Source of the DNA: Polaribacter sp.
GTDB lineage: Bacteria; Bacteroidota; Bacteroidia; Flavobacteriales; Flavobacteriaceae
NCBI GenBank assembly: GCA_030731695.1
Contig: JANQTK010000181.1
Location: 1,968 to 7,215 of the forward strand
Length of the DNA stretch: 5,248 nt
Direction: 5' to 3'
Shown here piece by piece: positions 1-5,248 of the stretch. The position numbers and the translations under genes are program-made. Each line of letters begins with the position of its first letter. Position 1 is the stretch's first letter. The notes beneath the pieces were generated by a model. It was not told the origin of the DNA and searched no databases. It saw nothing but the letters and a program-made list of their open reading frames with translations.

Positions 1-180
1 GAAATCAGTTTTAGGAGTTCCATCAGCATTGTAACGCCAATCTCTAAAAAGATTATCACCAAAACCTTCACGTTCAGTTGCTTTTAAAAAACGCGCTGGT
101 ATAATTTGATCTGTATCAACATTTTCAATAGGTAATGGATATGCTGTGCTTTTTAATGTTACAAATTTATCGTAAGCCAT
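1..180 (-). CDS. leuD: 3-isopropylmalate dehydratase small subunit (LeuD), N-terminal 60 residues, cut by window edge
   Basis: LeuD is the small (swivel-domain) subunit of isopropylmalate isomerase. With LeuC it converts 2-isopropylmalate to 3-isopropylmalate in cytoplasmic leucine synthesis. Sixty codons are visible, from the ATG at 180-178 to the left edge, with no stop. The translation begins MAYDKFVTLKSTAYPLP and contains NVDTDQIIPARFLK (about residues 20-33), the hallmark N-terminal motif of LeuD, followed by GFGDNLFRDWRY. LeuD proteins are usually about 200 residues, so roughly 140 residues lie outside the window. The ATG at 180 is the natural start because the family motif follows at the usual distance. 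No Shine-Dalgarno is visible, only A/T-rich sequence, as is common in Bacteroidetes. The gene lies 102 bases downstream of leuC on the same strand and is probably co-transcribed with it. Other leucine genes (leuA, leuB) may follow to the left, but that is inference. Confidence 0.95.
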   Translation of the reverse strand, partial: MAYDKFVTLKSTAYPLPIENVDTDQIIPARFLKATEREGFGDNLFRDWRYNADGTPKTDF

Positions 181-282
181 AATTTTTAGTTTAAAAGTTT
201 CAAGTTTATAAAGTTTAAAACTTCAAAAAAGTTGAACTTAAATATTTTTAATTAAAAAAGGTAATTTTTATGTTTTATTTTT
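181..282. repeat. leuC-leuD intergenic gap with short AAGTTT repeats and palindromes
   Basis: This 102-base non-coding gap separates leuC from leuD. On the plus strand AAGTTT occurs at 195-200, 202-207 and 211-216, with a shorter AGTTT at 188-192. Next come two small perfect palindromes, AAGTTTAAAACTT (211-223) and AAGTTGAACTT (229-239), and an AT-only palindrome TTTTTAATTAAAAA (245-258). I see no GC-bearing terminator hairpin and no good TAnnTTTG promoter for leuD, so read-through from leuC is the simplest reading. The repeats could be a worn simple-sequence repeat or an mRNA structure between the two cistrons. In such AT-rich DNA some short repeats are expected by chance. Confidence 0.5.
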
Positions 283-1683
283 TTAACCTACCATCAAAAC
301 TCTTGGATCGGTAACTACACCTTCAACTGCGGAAGCAGCTGCCATTAATGGTGATGCTAACAATGTTCTTGAACCTGGTCCTTGACGTCCTTCAAAATTT
401 CTGTTTGAAGTAGAAACCGCTAATTTTCCAGCGGGAACTTTATCATCATTCATTGCCAAACAAGCAGAACAACCTGGTTCTCTTAATTCGAAACCAGCAT
501 CAGAAATAATTTTATCTAAACCTTCTTCTTTGATTTGGTCTACCACTTTGTGAGAACCTGGCACTAACCAAGCAATAACATGAGAGGCTTTTTTACGACC
601 TTCAATAATCGAACAAAATGCTCTAAAATCCTCAATTCTTCCATTAGTACATGAACCTAAAAAGACATAATCGATTTTTTTACCAATCATGCTTTCGCCT
701 TCATTGAAGTGCATATATCCCAGAGACTTTTTGTAAGTCTCAACACCACCTTCAACTTGTGCTGCATTTGGAATTGATTTTGTTACGCCCATTCCCATTC
801 CTGGATTGGTTCCGTAAGTAATCATTGGTTCAATTTCGGAAGCATCGTAATTGAATTCGATATCGAAAGTTGCATTTTCCTCCGTAAACAACGTTTTCCA
901 ATATTCCATGGCTTTGTCCCAATCTTTTCCTTTGGGTGTTAAAGCACGTCCTTTGATATACTCAAATGTTTTTTCATCTGGAGCAATCATTCCTCCTCTT
1001 GCACCCATTTCTATGGATAAATTACACACTGTCATGCGTCCTTCCATAGACATATCTCTAAAAACTTCACCAGCATATTCAACAAAATAACCTGTAGCAC
1101 CTGAAGTAGTTTGCTTTGAAATAATAAATAATGCCACATCTTTTGGAGTAACTCCCAATCCTAATTTGCCATTGATATTAATACGCATTTTTTTAGGTTT
1201 TGGTTGCATAATGCATTGAGTTGACAACACCATTTCAACTTCTGATGTTCCAATTCCGAAAGCAATAGCCCCAAAAGCACCATGAGTTGATGTGTGTGAA
1301 TCTCCACAAACAATGGTTGCTCCTGGCAATGTAATTCCGTTTTCAGGTCCAACAACATGTACAATTCCGTTGTTTTTATCTCCCAAACCCCAATGCGAAA
1401 TTCCGTGTTTTGCAGCATTTCTCTCTAAAGCATCTAGTTGATTTGCAGAAAGTTTATCTTCTACTGGTAAATGTTGATTGATGGTTGGCGTATTGTGATC
1501 AGCAGTTGCAAAGGTTTTTTCAGGATATAAAACCGAATTTCCTCTACTTTCTAATCCTAAAAAGGCAACAGGACTTGTTACTTCGTGAATAAAATGACGG
1601 TCTATAAAAAATACATCAGGACCTCCTTCAATACTTCGAACTACGTGTGAATCCCATACTTTGTCAAACAATGTTTTTGCCAT
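283..1683 (-). CDS. leuC: 3-isopropylmalate dehydratase large subunit (LeuC), complete
   Basis: LeuC is the catalytic, iron-sulphur-binding large subunit of isopropylmalate isomerase (aconitase superfamily). It pairs with LeuD to isomerise 2-isopropylmalate to 3-isopropylmalate in leucine synthesis. The protein has 466 residues, the normal length for the bacterial LeuC type. Visible family motifs are VTSPVAFLGLE (about 35-45), ADHNTPT (61-67) and CGDSHTSTHGAFGA (126-139). The three 4Fe-4S ligands are Cys345 (in FLGSCTNGR), Cys405 and Cys408 (in GCSACLAM), all present and spaced as in E. coli LeuC. EGRQGPGSRT (431-440) is the conserved substrate-side region near the C terminus. The start at 1683 gives the typical N terminus MAKTLFDKVWDSHVV. 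No Shine-Dalgarno is seen. A Bacteroidetes-type promoter lies about 40 bases upstream (1721-1750). leuD follows after 102 bases. The gene appears intact, with no frameshift or missing key residue. Confidence 0.98.
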   Translation of the reverse strand: MAKTLFDKVWDSHVVRSIEGGPDVFFIDRHFIHEVTSPVAFLGLESRGNSVLYPEKTFATADHNTPTINQHLPVEDKLSANQLDALERNAAKHGISHWGLGDKNNGIVHVVGPENGITLPGATIVCGDSHTSTHGAFGAIAFGIGTSEVEMVLSTQCIMQPKPKKMRININGKLGLGVTPKDVALFIISKQTTSGATGYFVEYAGEVFRDMSMEGRMTVCNLSIEMGARGGMIAPDEKTFEYIKGRALTPKGKDWDKAMEYWKTLFTEENATFDIEFNYDASEIEPMITYGTNPGMGMGVTKSIPNAAQVEGGVETYKKSLGYMHFNEGESMIGKKIDYVFLGSCTNGRIEDFRAFCSIIEGRKKASHVIAWLVPGSHKVVDQIKEEGLDKIISDAGFELREPGCSACLAMNDDKVPAGKLAVSTSNRNFEGRQGPGSRTLLASPLMAAASAVEGVVTDPRVLMVG

Positions 1684-1720
1684 ATTTCTATAATTTTCTA
1701 TTGTAATTGCTACTAGCTTT

Positions 1721-1750
1721 CAAAAGTAACCTTTCTATTATTCACATCAA
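1721..1750 (-). promoter_or_regulatory. putative Bacteroidetes sigma-A-type promoter for leuC(D)
   Basis: Read on the minus strand, TTG at 1750-1748 is followed after 19 bases by TACTTTTG at 1728-1721. This matches the Bacteroidetes consensus, a -33 TTG/TTTG and a -7 TAnnTTTG separated by about 17-23 bases. Transcription would start near 1715, leaving a short leader of about 30 bases before the leuC ATG at 1683. A leader this short would leave no room for a classical attenuator peptide, so any leucine control would have to act elsewhere. The motif match is seen directly; its activity is inferred. Confidence 0.55.
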
Positions 1751-2176
1751 GTTAGGTACTATTTAATACATTATATCCAACTTTAATACATCCATACAAA
1801 CAATTGAATAACAACAATTTAAATAGTTAAGAACTACGACGTCTATTAAAAGTTGTTCTGTTTATTTTTATCTCAAAAATTTATTTCAACAATAAATTGA
1901 ATAAAAAAAGAATCCAAAAATTGAATATTTATACCAATTTAAAAATAAATATAATTTACTCACATATATTTTTATCTTAAATTAACTCAAAATTCTATCT
2001 ATCATATAGTTAATTCAGCTTTTTTTGAGAGATAATTAAAAAGTTATTCAAACTAATATATTATGAGATTCAGATTTTTTTAAAAAAGATGATTCTTTAT
2101 AAATTTCATATTTCAGTATGCTACCAAAAATTTATGAAGGGAATATAAACTGCTTTAAATTAAATGTTTGAAAAAT

Positions 2177-2184
2177 TATTTTTG
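2177..2184 (+). promoter_or_regulatory. weak candidate -7 element upstream of the lipoprotein gene
   Basis: TATTTTTG fits the Bacteroidetes -7 consensus TAnnTTTG on the plus strand. No TTG or TTTG sits 17-23 bases upstream; the nearest TTTG, at 2167-2170, is too close. If used, it would give a leader of roughly 110 bases before the ATG at 2305. In DNA this AT-rich a single box match is weak evidence. Confidence 0.25.
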
Positions 2185-2235
2185 TTATGGAGAATAAATA
2201 ATTTTTAAAATATTAAAACTATAATTGTACTTTTA

Positions 2236-2257
2236 TTTTATTTTCCATAAAATAAAA
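2236..2257. repeat. perfect 9-bp AT-only inverted repeat, 4-base loop
   Basis: TTTTATTTT (2236-2244) and AAAATAAAA (2249-2257) are exact inverted copies around CCAT. The repeat lies about 48 bases before the lipoprotein start, in the presumed 5' leader or promoter region. As RNA the hairpin would be weak because all its pairs are A-U. It could be a regulator site or chance in very AT-rich DNA. Confidence 0.35.
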
Positions 2258-2304
2258 AATGATAAAATCAATAAACCTTATTTTTAATTCAACTTTTTAA
2301 AATT

Positions 2305-2898
2305 ATGAAACGTATTAATTATTTATTAACAACCATTTTATCCGTTTTTTTTATTTTTAGTTGTGGGCCCAATGCTGAACAACGTAAAAAAGAAGCAGAA
2401 AAAGAATTACAAAGAAAATCAGATAGTATAGAACTTGCTAACTATAAAGCTAAAGAAAAAGCAATAAAAGATAGCATCACAAATGCAAAAATCGCTATAG
2501 AAGCTTTAGCCAAAGCTAAAAAAGACAGTTTGCTTATAGTTGAAAAAGTGAAAGAAGAACTTAAAAAAAATACACCAAAATATTCAGAAAGAAACCTATT
2601 TGGACGTTGGTTTACTAAATTTAACGATCCAAATGATGGCTCTGGAATTATAGAAGTTTATTGGAAAGAAAATAAAACTACTGACATAAAATTTACTTAT
2701 GAAAATGGAACTGTTTACAAAACTAGTTCTAAATGGAAATATAAACATCCTTATTATGAAGAAGTTTTTACAGATGGAACTATCGGAAAAGCATCAATAA
2801 GCTGGATAAATGAAAATAAATTTAAACTTACCATAAAGCAAAATCAGGATTCTGAGAATTACAGTGGTGTTTCAAGAATTTTTGAACGTAAATTGTAA
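2305..2898 (+). CDS. predicted small lipoprotein, helical stalk plus beta-rich C-terminal domain, function unknown
   Basis: This 197-residue protein is not one I recognise by name. Residues 1-19 form a lipoprotein signal peptide: a basic start (MKR), a hydrophobic core, and FSC with the acylated Cys20, the only cysteine in the protein. It is therefore predicted to be lipid-anchored in the envelope, probably the outer membrane. Residues about 24-89 are rich in Lys, Glu and Ala with almost no Pro or Gly, a likely long helix or coiled coil, with DS-centred repeats at residues 40, 56 and 74. Residues about 98-197 start with FGRWF and look like a compact beta domain rich in aromatic and Thr/Ser residues (EVYWKENKT, SKWKYKHPYY, ISWINENKFKLTI). 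The acidic stretch often seen after the cysteine in surface-exported Bacteroidetes lipoproteins is absent (CGPNAEQRKK), so a periplasmic-facing position is somewhat favoured. The ATG at 2305 is chosen because the signal peptide begins there. The gene stands alone, divergent from leuC and convergent with carB. Confidence 0.85.
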   Translation: MKRINYLLTTILSVFFIFSCGPNAEQRKKEAEKELQRKSDSIELANYKAKEKAIKDSITNAKIAIEALAKAKKDSLLIVEKVKEELKKNTPKYSERNLFGRWFTKFNDPNDGSGIIEVYWKENKTTDIKFTYENGTVYKTSSKWKYKHPYYEEVFTDGTIGKASISWINENKFKLTIKQNQDSENYSGVSRIFERKL

Positions 2899-2914
2899 AA
2901 AATATATAATCAAT

Positions 2915-2957
2915 AAAAAAGCATCCAATCTAAATTTAGAATTGGATGCTTTTTTTT
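2915..2957. terminator. bidirectional intrinsic terminator between lipoprotein gene and carB
   Basis: The left arm (2915-2934, AAAAAAGCATCCAATCTAAA) and the right arm (2935-2957, TTTAGAATTGGATGC followed by T8) pair almost perfectly, with one bulged base. The stem has a GC-containing core (GCATCC/GGATGC). A T run follows on the plus strand and an A run precedes it, which is a U run on the minus strand. It begins 16 bases after the lipoprotein stop (2896-2898) and lies 17 bases beyond the carB stop (2975-2977), so it can end both convergent transcripts. Confidence 0.9.
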
Positions 2958-2974
2958 ATTTCATTTTTGGCTAT

Positions 2975-5248
2975 TTATTTGCTCAAATACATTTTTCTTC
3001 TTGCATATAAATTATAAAATTCGTCATCCTTTAAATTTTCAATAAATAGAATACTTTCTCCTGTTGATTTCATTTCAGGACCTAATTTTTTATTCACATT
3101 TGGAAATTTATTAAAAGAGAAAACTGGTTGCTTAATTGCATAACCTTCCAATTGCGGATTGAATTTAAAATCAGTTACTTTATTATGACCTAACATTACT
3201 TTAGTTGCGTAATTTACATAAGGTTCTTTGTATGCTTTTGCAATAAAAGGTACTGTTCTTGAGGCTCTTGGATTGGCTTCAATAATATAAACTACATCAT
3301 CTTTAATAGCAAATTGAATGTTTATCAAACCAACGGTTTTCAATGCTCTTGCAATTGTATGGGTATGATCTATGATTTGTTGCATCACTAAATCACCTAA
3401 ATTAAAGGCTGGCAACGTAGCATTTGAATCTCCTGAGTGAATTCCACATGGTTCAATATGTTCCATGATTCCAATGATATACACATTTCCATCAGCATCA
3501 CAAATTGAATCGGATTCTGCTTCAATTGCACCATCTAAATAATGATCTAATAATAATTTATTATTCGGAATTTTTCTCAATAAATCAACTACATGTTCAA
3601 CTAACTCCTCTTTATTGATGACAATTTTCATTCCTTGACCACCTAAAACGTAACTCGGTCTTACCAAAATCGGAAAATCCAATTCGTTCGCCAAAGCCAG
3701 TGCTTCGTCTGCAGTTTCTGCGATTCCAAACTCAGGATAAGGAATATTATTTTCTTTTAACAAATTAGAAAAACTACCTCTATCTTCAGCTAAATCAAGC
3801 GCTTCAAAGCTTGTTCCAATGATTTTAATTCCGTATTTTGTTAATTTTTCGGCTAATTTCAAGGCAGTTTGTCCACCTAATTGAACAATTACTCCTTCCG
3901 GTTTTTCATGACGAATGATGTCATAAATATGTTCCCAAAAAACAGGCTCGAAATACAATTTATCAGCCGTATCAAAATCCGTAGAAACTGTTTCAGGATT
4001 ACAGTTGATCATAATGGTTTCATAACCACATTCAGCAGCAGCTAAAACACCATGCACGCAACAATAATCGAACTCAATTCCTTGTCCAATTCTATTTGGA
4101 CCAGAGCCTAAAACAACAATTTTCTTTTTATCAGTAACAATACTTTCGTTAGCAATGACGATTTCTCCATCAGCAGTTTCAATTTCATTTTCAAACGTTG
4201 AATAATAATAAGGTGTTTTCGCTTTGAATTCAGCTGCGCAAGTATCTACTAATTTATAAACACGTTGCACTTTTAATTCATCTCGTTTTTTGTAAACTTC
4301 ACTTTCATAACAATCCAACATGTGTGCAATTTGTCTGTCACCATAGCCTTTTTGCTTGGCTTCTAACAACAATTCTCTAGTAATTGTATCAATATTATAT
4401 GTAGAAATTTCTTTTTGTAACTGAAATAACTCCTCATATTGTTTTAAATACCACATGTCAATTTTAGTGATATCATAAATTTTGCTTAGTGGAATTCCGA
4501 TAGCAATGGCATCATAAATTGCAAAAACACGATCCCAACTTGCGTGTGTTAGTTTGTCAATTATTTGGTTGTAATCAGTATATCCTTTTCCGTCAGCACC
4601 TAAACCATTTCTTTTAATTTCAAGAGATTGTGTTGCTTTGTGAAGTGCCTCTTGAAACGAACGTCCAATTCCCATTACTTCTCCAACTGACTTCATTTGT
4701 AAACCCAACGTTTTGTCTGAGCCTTCGAATTTATCAAAATTCCAACGCGGAATTTTTACAATCACATAATCTAATGTTGGTTCAAATAACGCTGATGTTG
4801 ATTTCGTAATTTGATTTTGAAGTTCATCTAAACTATAACCAATGGCTAATTTTGTGGCAATTTTTGCAATAGGATATCCAGTTGCTTTACTTGCCAATGC
4901 TGACGATCTTGAAACTCTTGGATTGATTTCAATCGCAATAATATCTTCTTTTTCATCAGGAGAAACCGCGAATTGTACGTTACATCCACCTTCAAAATCA
5001 CCAATAGAACGCATCATTTTGATGGCCATATCACGCATTTTTTGAAAAGTTTTATCAGACAGCGTCATTGCTGGAGCCACTGTGATGGAATCTCCTGTGT
5101 GAATTCCCATTGGATCCATATTTTCGATAGAACAGATGATTACCACATTGTCATTTCTGTCTCTCAATAACTCTAATTCGTACTCTTTCCAACCCATCAT
5201 GGCTTTGTCAATCATCACCTCATGGATTGGTGATGCTTCTAAACCTCT
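2975..5248 (-). CDS. carB: carbamoyl-phosphate synthase large subunit (CarB), C-terminal 757 residues, 5' end outside window, no C-terminal MGS domain
   Basis: CarB, with the glutaminase subunit CarA, makes carbamoyl phosphate from bicarbonate, ammonia and two ATP for pyrimidine and arginine synthesis in the cytoplasm. The frame is open to the right edge (first residues RGLEASPIHEV), so the GTG at 5218 is internal, not the start; about 190 N-terminal residues are missing by comparison with the family. Counting from the first visible residue, 1-200 finish the first ATP-grasp half (MGIHTGDS at about 47-54, EINPRVSRSSALASKATG at about 107-124, closing with LGLQMKSVGEVMGIG). About 210-360 are the oligomerisation domain. 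From about 374 the second half begins (GSGPNRIGQGIEFDYCCVH), with CNPETVSTDFDTAD, RPSYVLGGQGM (530-540), HIEPCGIHSGDS (597-608) and metal/ATP residues Glu657, Asn659 and Arg661 in IEANPRASRT. The protein stops 26 residues after LGPEMKSTGE. The roughly 140-residue MGS-like allosteric domain of E. coli CarB is absent. The stop is followed at once by the shared terminator. Confidence 0.97.
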   Translation of the reverse strand, partial: RGLEASPIHEVMIDKAMMGWKEYELELLRDRNDNVVIICSIENMDPMGIHTGDSITVAPAMTLSDKTFQKMRDMAIKMMRSIGDFEGGCNVQFAVSPDEKEDIIAIEINPRVSRSSALASKATGYPIAKIATKLAIGYSLDELQNQITKSTSALFEPTLDYVIVKIPRWNFDKFEGSDKTLGLQMKSVGEVMGIGRSFQEALHKATQSLEIKRNGLGADGKGYTDYNQIIDKLTHASWDRVFAIYDAIAIGIPLSKIYDITKIDMWYLKQYEELFQLQKEISTYNIDTITRELLLEAKQKGYGDRQIAHMLDCYESEVYKKRDELKVQRVYKLVDTCAAEFKAKTPYYYSTFENEIETADGEIVIANESIVTDKKKIVVLGSGPNRIGQGIEFDYCCVHGVLAAAECGYETIMINCNPETVSTDFDTADKLYFEPVFWEHIYDIIRHEKPEGVIVQLGGQTALKLAEKLTKYGIKIIGTSFEALDLAEDRGSFSNLLKENNIPYPEFGIAETADEALALANELDFPILVRPSYVLGGQGMKIVINKEELVEHVVDLLRKIPNNKLLLDHYLDGAIEAESDSICDADGNVYIIGIMEHIEPCGIHSGDSNATLPAFNLGDLVMQQIIDHTHTIARALKTVGLINIQFAIKDDVVYIIEANPRASRTVPFIAKAYKEPYVNYATKVMLGHNKVTDFKFNPQLEGYAIKQPVFSFNKFPNVNKKLGPEMKSTGESILFIENLKDDEFYNLYARRKMYLSK

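Larger units (their letters stand above)
1684..2304. other. 621-base AT-rich intergenic region between divergent leuC and lipoprotein gene
   Basis: No credible gene is seen in this stretch on either strand, where stop codons are dense in all frames. The leuC-proximal end holds the best promoter candidate (1721-1750, minus strand). The lipoprotein-proximal end holds a weak plus-strand TATTTTTG (2177-2184) and a perfect AT-only inverted repeat (2236-2257). A slightly GC-richer patch containing GACGTC lies at about 1831-1842 in otherwise very AT-rich sequence. An imperfect A/T palindrome lies at 2067-2095. I recognise no tRNA, riboswitch, insertion sequence or leader peptide here. It may be plain spacer or the decayed remains of a lost gene. 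Confidence 0.7.

Noticed and set aside
851..1090. Open frame on the plus strand inside leuC.
   Set aside because: It lies fully antisense to a conserved, intact leuC and its translation resembles no protein I know.
1161..1418. Second minus-strand frame overlapping leuC.
   Set aside because: It is an out-of-frame shadow of the conserved LeuC coding sequence.
1763..1860. Minus-strand frame upstream of leuC containing DVVVL, suggestive of a branched-chain amino acid leader peptide.
   Set aside because: The frame opens after a stop with no ATG, GTG or TTG before the Val/Leu run; its first ATG gives only 10 codons, and the whole frame lies upstream of the predicted promoter.
2067..2095. Imperfect A/T palindrome resembling a terminator.
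   Set aside because: The stem is mostly A-T with mismatches, and no gene ends next to it.
2118..2171. Plus-strand 17-codon frame starting MLPKIYEG.
   Set aside because: It is short, has no recognisable product and no convincing start context, and is expected by chance in this spacer.
4842..5170. Two overlapping plus-strand frames antisense to carB.
   Set aside because: Both lie opposite highly conserved ATP-grasp coding sequence and are explained by its codon content.
5213..5218. GTG/ATG pair as a possible start of a short CarB.
   Set aside because: The frame stays open to the right edge and the upstream residues continue the normal CarB sequence, so these codons are internal.

Overview
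The window looks like a piece of a Bacteroidetes chromosome, most likely Flavobacterium or a close relative. The reasons are low GC, A/T-rich translation starts with no Shine-Dalgarno sequence, a TTG-N19-TAnnTTTG promoter of the Bacteroidetes type, a short 'FSC' lipobox, and a CarB that ends just after its second ATP-grasp half. The genus is inferred from protein style, not from a marker gene.

Layout, left to right. Positions 1-180 (minus) hold the first 60 codons of leuD, cut by the left edge. Positions 181-282 are an AT-rich leuC-leuD gap with short AAGTTT repeats and palindromes. Positions 283-1683 (minus) are a complete leuC. Positions 1684-2304 carry no gene; the end next to leuC has a good promoter candidate for the leu genes, and the rest is AT-rich spacer. 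Positions 2305-2898 (plus) encode a small lipoprotein with a charged helical stalk and a beta-rich C-terminal domain of unknown function. Positions 2915-2957 form a strong hairpin with U tracts on both strands, a shared terminator. Positions 2975-5248 (minus) are the C-terminal ~757 residues of carB, whose 5' end lies beyond the right edge.

LeuC and LeuD form the heterodimeric isopropylmalate isomerase of leucine synthesis and are transcribed together leftward. CarB supplies carbamoyl phosphate for pyrimidine and arginine synthesis. It has no obvious functional link to leuCD, and the lipoprotein gene lies between the two as a separate unit, divergent from leuC and convergent with carB.

I found no mobile element, CRISPR array, RNA gene or defence system. 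The points most worth a second look are the CarB without a C-terminal allosteric domain, the uncharacterised lipoprotein with its degenerate KDS-type stalk repeat, and the structured leuC-leuD gap. Overall this is mostly an ordinary housekeeping region.
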